Positions 1-10,101 of a stretch of 42,437 nt of DNA are shown here, piece after piece. This stretch comes from Verrucomicrobiales bacterium (lineage in GTDB: Bacteria; Verrucomicrobiota; Verrucomicrobiia; Verrucomicrobiales; DEV007): positions 1-42,437 of the forward strand of contig JANQJH010000005.1 of assembly GCA_028281705.1 (NCBI GenBank), written 5' to 3'. Position 1 is the first letter of the stretch. Each line of letters starts with the position of its first letter. A program made the translations under genes and the position numbers. The notes beneath the pieces are model-generated. The model did not search any database and had not been told where the DNA came from. It worked only from the letters and a program-made list of their open reading frames with translations.

Positions 1-47
1 CCTTCGACGAGGTCATCGATCAACCGTGAGCGTTCCTCCGCCTTCAT
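1..47 (-). CDS. Partial protein downstream of ECF sigma factor (possible anti-sigma/FecR-like)
   Basis: Only the first 15 codons are in the window. The ATG at 47-45 overlaps the TGA stop of the sigma-factor gene (ATGA junction), so the two are translationally coupled. The visible residues begin MKAEERSRLIDDLVE, a charged helical start. In Verrucomicrobiota and Planctomycetota the gene directly after this sigma-factor type often encodes a membrane FecR-like or LamG-bearing anti-sigma protein. That assignment is inference from position; the visible sequence alone does not identify it. Confidence 0.5.
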   Translation of the reverse strand, partial: MKAEERSRLIDDLVE

Positions 48-613
48 GCGCCTGCCGACCCTCCCTCTTGAGTTTTCAACTGCCGCTCGATGCAGGCGAG
101 GAGCGCGTTTCGCAGACGATGCAGAGTCACTTTCAAGCCGCCGACACTGCGCCCCGTTTCCCTGGCAAAATCCTTCAGCGTCCCCTCGCCGCCATAACGA
201 TGAAGCAAGAGATCACGATCCTTGTCTCGCAATTTCGTCAAACATCCCTGCAAGGCGACGTGACGGCGATCCGTATCGTCGCGACGCTCCGCCAGATCAC
301 TGGCAAAGGTCTCCTCCATTTCCTCGCTAAATACCAGCCGCGCCTCACTCGCCTGCTTCTTCCGATAATTCAACACCTCAAAGCGAGCGATGGCGAAGGC
401 CCAAGCCTTGAAATTCGTCCCCAATTCGAAGTCAGACCGCTTGCGCCAGATGAGCACACTGGCCTGTTGGGCCACATCCGCCGCCGCCGCATCCCCGGGC
501 AACAACGCCTGCACATAGAGACGCAACGGAAGCTGGTGCTCGGTCAACAGCGCGACAATTTCGTCGTCGTTGCCCGTCTGGCGCATCTCATCATGTTCGG
601 CAGGCTCCATCAA
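44..613 (-). CDS. ECF sigma factor, Rhodopirellula/Verrucomicrobium type
   Basis: A 189-aa extracytoplasmic-function sigma factor that would direct RNA polymerase to a small regulon. Region 2 lies at about residues 25-95, with the helix around VAQQASVLIWRK and the -10-reading stretch FKAWAFAIARFEVLNYRKK. Region 4 lies at about residues 120-180, with the helix-turn-helix LKDFARETGRSVGGLKVTLHRLR. Length and motifs fit the PVC-specific ECF family (TIGR02989-like). The next gene starts within its stop codon, as in sigma/anti-sigma operons. The second Met could also be the start. No operator was recognised upstream. Confidence 0.9.
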   Translation of the reverse strand: MMEPAEHDEMRQTGNDDEIVALLTEHQLPLRLYVQALLPGDAAAADVAQQASVLIWRKRSDFELGTNFKAWAFAIARFEVLNYRKKQASEARLVFSEEMEETFASDLAERRDDTDRRHVALQGCLTKLRDKDRDLLLHRYGGEGTLKDFARETGRSVGGLKVTLHRLRNALLACIERQLKTQEGGSAGA

Positions 614-653
614 AATCGATGTTCACCCAGAAATGTAAGATCCCGGCCAAAGG

Positions 654-893
654 TTAACAGCGAAATGGAGAAAAAGATGCCAAAGCCCGTGAAATGGGCT
701 TCCCGCCCGTCCCGAAGGACAAACAATCCGCCCATGGACTTGAGCCAATTCCCGCATGTCTGCGCAAAGGAGAGGAAAATGGATTCTCTAACTGAATGGG
801 TCGCCAAGAATTGCCGAGAGCTTTTCTGGATCTTGCTTTAACGGAGCGATCGTATAAGTCTGCCTCCGCTCGCAGTAAGAGGATGACTTCCAT
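654..893 (-). pseudogene. Degraded ParE/RelE-type toxin remnant
   Basis: The start codon at 893-891 overlaps the antitoxin stop (TGATG), as in intact type II toxin-antitoxin operons. The first residues, MEVILLLRAEADLYD, look like the opening strand and helix of a ParE/RelE toxin. After about 15-25 residues the similarity ends and the remaining frame to 654 has the composition of non-coding sequence. No ParE-like core or C-terminal arginine motif was found in any frame. I read it as a toxin truncated by frameshift or deletion. Confidence 0.5.
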
Positions 894-1117
894 CAATCTC
901 GGGAGTCCCGGATGCGCCGCTTGGCATCCTCCCAAGACGTCACTTGCGAAGGATCCTTCAAGTACTCCTCATGTCGGCGATCAAGCTCCTCGAATAAGCT
1001 GTCGGACACAGGAATATCCAATCGGCCCGCAGTCAGAGAGTCCCATAACTCGCTCACCAATAGGAGCTTCTCATTCGCGTCAAGATCGTCGAGTTGAGGG
1101 ATTTTATCCGCGATCAC
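893..1117 (-). CDS. Antitoxin, putative addiction-module component family
   Basis: A 74-aa protein starting at GTG (1117). It has the family features of the 'putative addiction module component' antitoxins (PF09720/TIGR02574): an N-terminal helix with EKLLLVSELWDSL, then LFEELDRRHEEYLKDP and a C-terminal SWEDAKRRI. These bind and neutralise a ParE/RelE-like toxin encoded immediately downstream and usually repress their own operon. Here the downstream toxin is broken, so this is probably an orphan antitoxin. The upstream remnant frame ends inside its start codon. Confidence 0.85.
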   Translation of the reverse strand: MIADKIPQLDDLDANEKLLLVSELWDSLTAGRLDIPVSDSLFEELDRRHEEYLKDPSQVTSWEDAKRRIRDSRD

Positions 1118-1275
1118 AAGAGAAATGTGTCACAAAAACCAATCAAAGCCAAGAGTGTGTCCCCGACATTCTGCGGATCGACCGTCCCATCCGAGGTGAG
1201 ATGGACGGCTAGTGACAATCCGCCCCCTGGACTCACATCAAGGCCCGCAAGCACGCCAGGAAAAGATGAGACCAC
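1114..1275 (-). pseudogene. Possible remnant of an unidentified gene
   Basis: Between the methyltransferase stop and the antitoxin start a minus-strand frame (GTG at 1275, TGA overlapping the antitoxin GTG) encodes about 53 aa. The stretch PGVLAGLDVSPGGGLSLAVH and a following DPQNVGDTLLALIG look protein-like rather than random. No family was recognised, and an in-frame stop lies just upstream. It may be the tail of a deleted gene or a small unknown protein. Support is weak. Confidence 0.2.
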
Positions 1276-1290
1276 CGCGAAATCAACCGC

Positions 1291-1974
1291 TCAGCCACTC
1301 TCCTTCACCAGCGCCAGAGCAAAGCCGTCGTAGCCCTTGGACCCAACCGTCTGCAATGCCGTGCAGTCCAGCCTTGGATGTCGCCCCATCCACTCGAGGG
1401 CCTCTCGCGAACCGGACACCTTGGGATCGTCGGACGGGCTGGTCACCGCACCGGCACGGACCACGTTGTCCACGACGATCACGCTCCCGGACCGCGAAAG
1501 CCTCAAGGCCCAATCCAGATAGCCCGCGTTATTCTCTTTGTCGGCATCAATGAAAATGAAATCGAACGGCGCCAACCCTTCCGATTCGATCTGGGGCAAG
1601 ACGTCGAGCGCGGCCCCCGTCCGGAGATCGATCCGGTCCGAGACGCCCGCCGAGGCGAGATTACTCGCCGCCACCCGGGCGTGGCTCTGCTCCAGTTCAA
1701 TCGTCGTCAGGCGCCCGTCCGCGGGAAGCGCCCGAGCCAGCCAAATCGTGCTGTAGCCACCCAGGGTCCCAATCTCCAGGATCCGCCGGGAACCGTGAAG
1801 GCGCGCCAGCAGGTGGAGAAATTTGCCCTCGGATTCCGAAACCTGGATCGCGGGCAACGCCGCCTTCTCGCTCTCCGCAATGGCGCGACTCAGAGCCGGA
1901 TCAGCACGATGAAGGATTCCAGTCAAGTAATCGTCCACCGCCGTCCAGGACGTCTGCATTTCATCGGCAGCCAT
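1291..1974 (-). CDS. Class I SAM-dependent O-methyltransferase
   Basis: A 227-aa protein of the catechol/caffeoyl-CoA O-methyltransferase family (Methyltransf_3). The SAM-binding motif I is ILEIGTLGGYSTIWLARAL at about residues 65-83. TIELEQSHARVAASNL is the motif binding the SAM ribose. FDFIFIDADKENNAGY carries the divalent-metal aspartate, and SGSVIVVDNVVRAGAV the second metal-binding region. It should transfer a methyl group to a hydroxylated small molecule; the substrate cannot be told. The start at ATG 1974 was preferred over TTG 1992; ATG 1959 is also possible. It is a single gene with a diverging neighbour. Confidence 0.88.
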   Translation of the reverse strand: MAADEMQTSWTAVDDYLTGILHRADPALSRAIAESEKAALPAIQVSESEGKFLHLLARLHGSRRILEIGTLGGYSTIWLARALPADGRLTTIELEQSHARVAASNLASAGVSDRIDLRTGAALDVLPQIESEGLAPFDFIFIDADKENNAGYLDWALRLSRSGSVIVVDNVVRAGAVTSPSDDPKVSGSREALEWMGRHPRLDCTALQTVGSKGYDGFALALVKESG

Positions 1975-2209
1975 CCCAAACCCTATCCGCAATCGTGGCT
2001 TCGTCAGTGAAAATCGAGGCGCTGTCCCAAGTCGCCGGCTTCGTCGTCACGTGCGACGTGCCATTCCCACGTGGTGGAACCAGGTCTCTACTCGTGAAAT
2101 CGGGGGTTGGTCTTTGGGGCCGCGCGTTGTAAATCTATCATTCATGAACGGAGCCAATTCGATGAGCGTGCCAGCCATGAACTCGGAAGAGCACCAATCC
2201 CAATCCTTC

Positions 2210-3352
2210 ATGCGGAGACACCTCGTCCAGCAGGTGTCGCTCTCGTCCGCTTGCCTTCTGCTATGGGCAGCCATGGCAACGGCTCCTGCCATCGACGAAG
2301 CCGCGTTTGCCAAGCTCCATCATCAGCTCCAACCGCCACAGGACGAAGCCTGGCGCGGACTTCCCTGGCAAGATTCGATTCTAAAAGCGAAAGCGCTGGC
2401 GGCGACACAAGAGAAGCCTGTCTACATGCTCGTACGTTCCGGACACCCTTTGGGCTGCGTCTGAAACAATGGCATCGCCGACCGTGCGTCGGTGTTCAAA
2501 GACGATTCGGTCATCAAGGCGCTCCGCGAAGAGTTTGTTCCTCTGGCAATCGACCAGCACGTTCATCGCCGGTTAGAGAATGCGGAGGGAGCCTTGTTCG
2601 CAAGAGTCCTCAAACAAGCAGGGCGTGGGCTTGGCGGACGCTCGCAGGGTGTCTACATTTTTGATGCTTCGGAAAAGCTTCTAGCATTCTCTAACACCGC
2701 GGATGCCGAGCAGGTAAAACGGCTCATGGCGAAAGCGCTCACCAGCTTCGACCCGGACGTCAAGGGTCCGGCATCAGAATCAGCCCCATTCAAAGCGACA
2801 ACCCCACCGAAGGGCACGACGATTGTCACGGTCACGTCAAAAGTCCTGGGCGGATACGAAGACGTCAAGGGTCGTCGCACGGAGATCCACGCCGCCTCAC
2901 TCGGTCGCGACCATTTGTGGATTCGCAAGGATGAAGCCGTCGCTCTGGCCGAAGGTGACCTTCCCAATTCGTTGATCATGCGCCTGGTCCGTTATCATTT
3001 GGTGGACAACACACGTGGTGAACCACCGTTCTGGCGATCGAGGGACGTTCGAGTGGCCGACATCACGTTGACCGATGGACGGCTTTCGGGGCGTGTGGAA
3101 CTTCGATCCGAAGACGGATCGCGTGCCTTTGTGGCAGACGTGTTGGGACACATCAAAGCGGACGGCACTCAACTCACGCTCTTTGACATGGTGGCGTCAG
3201 GTCGTTTTCAGGGCGAAGGGCGCTTCACTCGTGGTGCGCCTCCCGGTAAGTACCCCTTCGCTGTCGCCTTCCGGCTCACACGGTCCTCCAGCGCCGCCGA
3301 CCTCGTGATTCCAGGCGCTGCACGCAACAACCTCGAAGGCTATTTGAAGTAG
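2210..3352 (+). CDS. Secreted thioredoxin-like protein with in-frame UGA (candidate selenoprotein)
   Basis: One reading frame runs from ATG 2210 to 3352 but is crossed by a TGA at 2462-2464 (codon 85). Coding character continues on both sides. An N-terminal signal peptide (about residues 1-29) is followed by the thioredoxin-like strand KPVYMLVRSGHPLG. Then comes C-V-[UGA]-N-N-G-I-A-D-R, so the UGA sits where a redox cysteine of a CxC motif would be, with Cys83 two residues before it. After it FKDDSVIKALREEFVPLAID continues the fold, and the C-terminal half (about residues 210-380) is a separate unrecognised beta-rich domain. Read with selenocysteine it is 380 aa. Alternatives are a nonsense mutation or sequencing error, or a separate GTG-started ORF at 2492, which would lose the active site. 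A second gene follows on the same strand after 80 bp. Confidence 0.6.
2476..2494 (+). promoter_or_regulatory. Candidate bacterial SECIS hairpin
   Basis: Directly seen: a 7-bp stem (2476-2482 with 2488-2494, one G-U pair) closes the 5-nt loop CGUGC at 2483-2487. The loop starts 18 nt after the in-frame UGA at 2462-2464 and has G at its second position. Bacterial SECIS elements sit inside the coding sequence just after the UGA, with the apical loop roughly 16-37 nt downstream and a G among the first two loop bases, so geometry fits. SelB binding is inference. Confidence 0.45.
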
Positions 3353-3432
3353 TCATGCGAGCAGCCGGTCGCCCAATCAGCAACGAAAGCCTTTCCTAAC
3401 CAGCGCATGATTCCGGGAGATTCACCATTGCC

Positions 3433-4791
3433 ATGAAGAACTTCTTCACACGACGAAAATTCGTTCGCAAAGCAGCGACCACTTCGGTGGCCATGAGCTG
3501 GCTCAGCTCGCGCCAAGCCCCCACGGCGCTTGGCGCCGAGACCGCCAAACCGGCCCAGCTCGGAGGCACGCCTGTGCATCAAGGAGGCTGGCCCAGCTGG
3601 CCCAACTGGCTGGAAGTCTGGGAACCTGCGGTGATCAATGTCCTGCGCAGCGGCAAATGGTTCCGAGGCCGCGGCGGCCACGTGGCGGAATTCGAGACAG
3701 CGTACGCCAAACTGCTCGGAGCCAAGCGCTGCCTGGCCACAGCAAGCGGTACGACCGCCCTCCAGGTAAGCCTGCATGTCATGGATGTGGATGCCGGCGA
3801 TGAAGTCATCGTCTCCCCTTACACATTCATTGCCACCTACAATGCGATCCTCAACTGCAAGGCCCTGCCCGTTTTCGCGGACACCGACCCCGCTACGTTC
3901 ACGTTGGACCCTACATCAATCGAAAGCCGAATCACCGAGCGGACTCGCGCCGTCCTTCCCGTGCACATCTACGGTATGCCGTGCGACATGGACCCAATCA
4001 ATGGCATTGCCCGCCAGCATGATTTCGCCGTTATTGAAGATGCTTGCCAGGCCTGGCTGGCCGAATACAAAGGCCGTAAATGTGGGACACTCGGCGATCT
4101 GGCCTGTTTCAGCTTTCAGAATTCCAAACATCTTCCCGCCGGTGAGGGCGGCGCCGTCACCGGTGACAGTGATGAACTCCTGGACCGGTGCCACGCCTTC
4201 CACAACGTCGGAGTCGCCACCGGAAACTTTCGAGGCGAGAGGCAGTTCTTCACTCGCGGCTGCAATTACCGCATGCAGCAGTTCCAGGCGGTGATTCTGA
4301 TGCAACAGATCGACAAGCTCGTGCGTGAAACGGCACGCCGGCGGGAAAATGCCGATTATTTGGGCGCCCAACTGAAACAGATTCCGGGGATCCAACCCGC
4401 GCGCCTGCCCGAAAACAGCCGAGCCGTCTGGCATCTCTATCCGATCCGATACGACGCGGAGCATTTCAGCGGTTTGGCTCGCGACCAATTCCTCCAAGCG
4501 CTCAACGCTGAAGGCATCCCCTGTTCGAGTGTCTATCACGAACAATATTTCGACGGCCTCCTCGACGAGGCGATCCATTCGCGCGGATTCAAGCGTCTCT
4601 TCAGCGCCCAACGATTGAAAGCCTATCGTGAAAGCTTCCAGGATTTGAAGGGCAACCGGCAAGTCTGCGCCACGACGGTGGCGTTTGGCCAAAACCTTCT
4701 CCTGGCCGACCGCGAGGACTTGGATCGGATCGCCGAAGCCGTGCAGAAGATTCAAACGCACAGCGGGGCGCTGGCAAAGGCCGCCGGATAA
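3433..4791 (+). CDS. DegT/DnrJ/EryC1/StrS-family PLP aminotransferase with Tat-like leader
   Basis: A 452-aa member of the sugar aminotransferase fold-type I family. The N-terminus has a twin-arginine motif (TRRKFVRKAA) followed by a hydrophobic stretch and a possible cleavage site near residue 35, suggesting export of the folded, cofactor-loaded enzyme by Tat. Core motifs are SGTTALQ (phosphate-binding), DEVIVSPYTF, VLPVHIYGMPCDMD, VIEDACQ (Asp holding the PLP pyridine nitrogen) and FSFQNSKHLPAGEGG, whose lysine forms the Schiff base. Family members aminate keto-sugars or catalyse dehydration; the substrate here is unknown. It follows the thioredoxin-like gene after 80 bp on the same strand. 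Confidence 0.88.
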   Translation: MKNFFTRRKFVRKAATTSVAMSWLSSRQAPTALGAETAKPAQLGGTPVHQGGWPSWPNWLEVWEPAVINVLRSGKWFRGRGGHVAEFETAYAKLLGAKRCLATASGTTALQVSLHVMDVDAGDEVIVSPYTFIATYNAILNCKALPVFADTDPATFTLDPTSIESRITERTRAVLPVHIYGMPCDMDPINGIARQHDFAVIEDACQAWLAEYKGRKCGTLGDLACFSFQNSKHLPAGEGGAVTGDSDELLDRCHAFHNVGVATGNFRGERQFFTRGCNYRMQQFQAVILMQQIDKLVRETARRRENADYLGAQLKQIPGIQPARLPENSRAVWHLYPIRYDAEHFSGLARDQFLQALNAEGIPCSSVYHEQYFDGLLDEAIHSRGFKRLFSAQRLKAYRESFQDLKGNRQVCATTVAFGQNLLLADREDLDRIAEAVQKIQTHSGALAKAAG

Positions 4792-4855
4792 CGACATCCG
4801 ATGGCAAGGAGATGAAACCACCAACGCCAACAACGCGGCATGCTGGAAATAAGGA

Positions 4856-4890
4856 GCGGCCCCTCGACTCCGTTCGAGTCGAGAGGCCGC
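4856..4890. terminator. Strong hairpin between convergent genes
   Basis: GCGGCC-C-CTCGACTC, loop CGTTC, GAGTCGAG-A-GGCCGC: 14 base pairs with one C/A mismatch. It lies between the convergent aminotransferase and katG genes, so it could end transcription from both sides. There is no T-run, so intrinsic termination is not certain. Confidence 0.5.
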
Positions 4891-4923
4891 GGTTACCTAC
4901 CTAACTTTAGGGTGGGATCGATG

Positions 4924-7344
<2,421 letters not shown>

Positions 7345-7355
7345 TTAGCTTGCCG

Positions 7356-7766
7356 TCACGATTGGCAATCGGGGCAAGTGCCCCAAAAGATCACCTCGGC
7401 TTCGTCAATGATGAAACCCGAGTCGTCGGCGGCCTGCAGGCAGGGCCTTTCGCCGACCGCACAATCGACATCGACCGTTTCGCCACAGCGACGGCAGATC
7501 AAGTGGTGATGGTTGTCACCCACCCGATCCTCGTACCGCGCCGGCGAACCTGCGGGCTGAATCCGGCGAATGAGCCCCTTGTCAGCAAGCATCCCAAGGG
7601 CGTCGTAGACGGCTTGCCGCGAGATGACGCCGATTTCGGAGCGAACGTCCTTGGCAATGGCGTCCGCCGTGGCATGCGGCCGGCCTGAAACCGCCCGCAA
7701 CACCGCCAATCGCTGGGCCGTGACGGGAATCCCGTGCTGGCGAAGGAGGTCGACTGGATCAGACAC
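7356..7766 (-). CDS. Fur-family repressor (PerR/FurA-like) of katG
   Basis: A 136-aa metal-dependent repressor. The N-terminal winged helix has [20 protein letters not shown] and the recognition helix [19 protein letters not shown]. The hinge/metal region is [15 protein letters not shown]. Two CxxC pairs (CRRC and CPDC) form the structural zinc site. The arrangement, with the regulator just upstream of katG, matches the FurA-KatG and PerR-catalase operons, so peroxide sensing by metal-catalysed oxidation is likely. GTG 7766 is preferred because the TTG at 7784 falls at the edge of the operator palindrome. It would repress itself and katG. Confidence 0.9.
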   Translation of the reverse strand: MSDPVDLLRQHGIPVTAQRLAVLRAVSGRPHATADAIAKDVRSEIGVISRQAVYDALGMLADKGLIRRIQPAGSPARYEDRVGDNHHHLICRRCGETVDVDCAVGERPCLQAADDSGFIIDEAEVIFWGTCPDCQS

Positions 7767-7783
7767 GAAATCAGACTTTATCA

Positions 7784-7806
7784 AGTTCTGGACTGAGTCA
7801 AGAACT
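7784..7806. promoter_or_regulatory. Palindromic operator (candidate Fur/PerR box)
   Basis: An interrupted palindrome AGTTCT-g-GACT-g-AGTC-a-AGAACT centred on 7795: 10 of 11 positions pair around a single central base. It lies 18-40 bp before the chosen start of the Fur-family gene and includes a -35-like TTGACT on the minus strand. Autoregulation of the regulator-katG operon is the simplest reading. Confidence 0.6.
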
Positions 7807-7943
7807 GGTTTTTATCTCCAATCGCGTCGGACTGGGAACGTGGGGGGCGCCGCGAAAAAATGCAATGTCAGTTGCCTCGCACAGGGCTTTCGGTGCTTAA
7901 AGAGGCAGTGTGGATTCCGCTCTCTTGATGGAAGGGGGGGCAT

Positions 7944-7975
7944 AAAAAAAAGCCCCACCCCATGCGGCGGTGGGG
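7944..7975 (-). terminator. Rho-independent terminator
   Basis: On the minus strand a 7-bp perfect GC-rich stem (CCCCACC/GGTGGGG) is followed immediately by eight T residues. It lies about 280 bp beyond the stop of the XylR-type regulator gene and would end that transcript. The rest of the 7807-8249 gap holds nothing else I recognise. Confidence 0.75.
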
Positions 7976-8249
7976 TACCCGCTCTGGATATTTTCCAAAA
8001 TTTTCATAAACGCAGCACTAACATTGTCAGGTTGAGCGGGCCGCCTAATGGCGCCTAAGAGACTGCCTAACTGAATCAGGTGATTAGCGGTCGTTCGTAT
8101 GCGGAGAGAAGGACTCACGGACTTCCCCATTCTTCCGGCGCAGGCAGCCGCGTGGAGAGAATGACAAGGTTTGTGCCATGGGTTGAAGCGCGCGTTGACG
8201 CTCGGCGGTGTTACCCTCCCTAGATACGAGTACCGGGATCGACATAGGA

Positions 8250-9413
8250 CTATTGGTCGAATCGGCAGCGATTCCGGAACTCCACTGGTGTCATTCCGGT
8301 ATGGGATTTGAGAATCATTGCTAGTCTGCGATGATTGGCATATCCGCATTCGCTGGCCACCGTGGCTACGGAAAGGTCGGTTGAGAAGAGAAGATGTTTT
8401 GCTCTGCGGGTTCGGTAACGGTGGATCGTTGAGAGGACGGTAGTGCCAAGGACTTCGGAGAACGTACGTTCTAGTTTTCGGCGTGAAATCCTAGCGTGCT
8501 CCGCGACATCTCTCACGCTCAATCCTGTCTCCCGCAAGTTTCGCCGGATATAGGTAATGGCACTGCGAATCACCGGGTTCTCGGTGGCTAGGCGGTCGGT
8601 TGATTGGCGCTCGACGATGTGAATTGGTTGGACGGACTCGCGAGAATGCCCCTCGATTTGGCCACGATCGGCAGCATCAAGAAGATGCGCTGCCCGATAA
8701 CCGATTTCTTCTGCCGGGTTGTCGACGCTCGAGATCGGGGGGCAACACAATCCGCAGATTGTTTCATCGTTGTCGACCCCTAGAAGCGCCACATCTCTGG
8801 GAACGTGAATGCCACTGGCTTGGCACAAGAAGCTGAGCATCCGGGCATGTTCATCATTGGAACAAAGGACGCCCACGGGTTTTTCAAGCTTGTCGAGCCA
8901 CAGCCTTGTTTGCTCTTCAGAATCCACCGTGTACTGATCGAATGGCGGCCTCAAGACGTACTCGGCGTGATGACTTTCGACCTTGAATCCACGCTTGGAG
9001 AGTTCAGTGGAAAACCCGGCCTCACGCTCAAGAGAGAATCCCGCCTTGGCGCTGCCGAGGAAAGCAAACGTGCGGTAGCCGAGCTCTAGCAGGTGTTCAG
9101 CGGCTAGTCGCCCGACGGAGTGATGGTCGACGTCGATTGTTGGAAAAGGTAGGTCCGTGATGGTGGACGAGATGCTTACCACCGGTCGCCCAGTTTGCTT
9201 GAGCATCTCAGCGACTGGCTCGTCGAGGACATGACCAATGATACCGTGTGGTTGCGAAAGCATCAGCCGCGATCTTGCGGCTTCACTCGCAGGCATCTCC
9301 TCAAGGAGCCAATGCTTCTTCGCGGCATACGCAGAGATTCCTGTCACGGCACGCCGACAGTAGCCAATCTGGAGATTAAGAAGAAGGGCGACCCGCTTGT
9401 GCTGAAATGGCAT
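8250..9413 (-). CDS. XylR-type transcriptional regulator (LacI-like sensor + AraC DNA-binding domain)
   Basis: A 387-aa regulator. Residues about 5-280 form a LacI/periplasmic-binding-like ligand domain, with VALLLNLQIGYCRRAVTGI at the start, FPTIDVDHHSVGRLAAEHLLELGY, and PVGVLCSNDEHARMLSFLC. Residues about 285-387 are an AraC-type double helix-turn-helix (LSVRDVAEHARISRRKLER, then VATVASECGYANHRRLAMI). The family usually senses sugars. ATG 9413 gives the usual family length. The open frame continues to 10070, but that extension has no protein character. It is divergent from the truncated sensor gene and the DUF1080 giant. Confidence 0.88.
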   Translation of the reverse strand: MPFQHKRVALLLNLQIGYCRRAVTGISAYAAKKHWLLEEMPASEAARSRLMLSQPHGIIGHVLDEPVAEMLKQTGRPVVSISSTITDLPFPTIDVDHHSVGRLAAEHLLELGYRTFAFLGSAKAGFSLEREAGFSTELSKRGFKVESHHAEYVLRPPFDQYTVDSEEQTRLWLDKLEKPVGVLCSNDEHARMLSFLCQASGIHVPRDVALLGVDNDETICGLCCPPISSVDNPAEEIGYRAAHLLDAADRGQIEGHSRESVQPIHIVERQSTDRLATENPVIRSAITYIRRNLRETGLSVRDVAEHARISRRKLERTFSEVLGTTVLSTIHRYRTRRAKHLLFSTDLSVATVASECGYANHRRLAMILKSHTGMTPVEFRNRCRFDQ

Positions 9414-9486
9414 TCGTGTGGCTATCAGACAACAGAGCTGATGGCGACCAATTTGCAGTAGAGAGGTGCAGTTTGCGGCACAATGT

Positions 9487-9509
9487 CGTAAATTGACACC
9501 TGTTTTACG
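9487..9509. promoter_or_regulatory. Inverted repeat in the divergent regulator interval
   Basis: CGTAAA and TTTACG are perfect 6-bp inverted arms separated by 11 bp, placing the half-sites 17 bp apart, about 1.5 helical turns. It lies between the divergent XylR-type gene and the truncated AraC sensor, so it may be the operator of the XylR-type regulator. Confidence 0.35.
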
Positions 9510-9584
9510 GAGAGTAAGACCTAGAAAAATAGGGGTAATTTGCCTATTGTTCACGAATCCTAGACAAGAACAAGGAAGATACAA

Positions 9585-10043
9585 ATGCGCAGAATCACGG
9601 ATTCGCCAGGCGATCACATGCATCGCCCAAGACAAAACGTCGTTGGTACGAATGTGCGCACTCATGGTGGGGAGGTCTACTACGAGTTGGCTAGGAGTGA
9701 CGAATGGGATCCATGGGTGGAATTGGCTTGTCAGCCCCAGTGTCCTCTTTTGCTGAGCCGCTCCCTTGCCCACATGGGGACCATGCAAGTTGCCGCTCCA
9801 TTTGCAATTTCCCGAACCGAACAGCCCGGCACCATCCTGTTCTCCTGTTTCGTTGGAACGGGATCTGTTTTTGTGGATGGGCGTCGGTTTCGATTGGCCG
9901 CTGGCGAGGCTTGCATCATTCCCCAGGGATCCGTGGCCTTTCTCTGCTGCAACGAGAGAGAGGTGTGGAGCCGTCGTCATACCGGACGGGGATTCCATCT
10001 GAGATGTCCGCAGATCCAGCAAGCTTACGATACCACAAATTGA
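9585..10043 (+). pseudogene. AraC-family sensor (cupin) domain lacking its DNA-binding domain
   Basis: A 152-aa frame resembling the N-terminal cupin of AraC regulators: ILFSCFVGTGSVFVDGRRF followed by RLAAGEACIIPQGS. After about residue 130 the similarity stops (SRRHTGRGFH) and the frame ends. Only about 60 bp remain before the next gene, too little for the roughly 100-residue helix-turn-helix domain. It is most likely a regulator truncated at the 3' end. A free-standing cupin sensor is less likely. Confidence 0.5.
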
Positions 10044-10101
10044 GCTCTCGTATTTCCTGTGGCTGTTCAAGCATCCGTCCCTTTCAATCGAAAATAGACA
10101 A

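Noticed and set aside
2492-3352. Separate gene starting at GTG 2492
   Set aside because: It is in the same frame as the upstream part across the single TGA and would start in the middle of a thioredoxin-like fold without its active site or signal peptide.
9414-10070. N-terminal extension of the XylR-type regulator up to 10070
   Set aside because: The extension has no protein-family character, overlaps the plus-strand cupin frame, and the domain length is already complete from ATG 9413.
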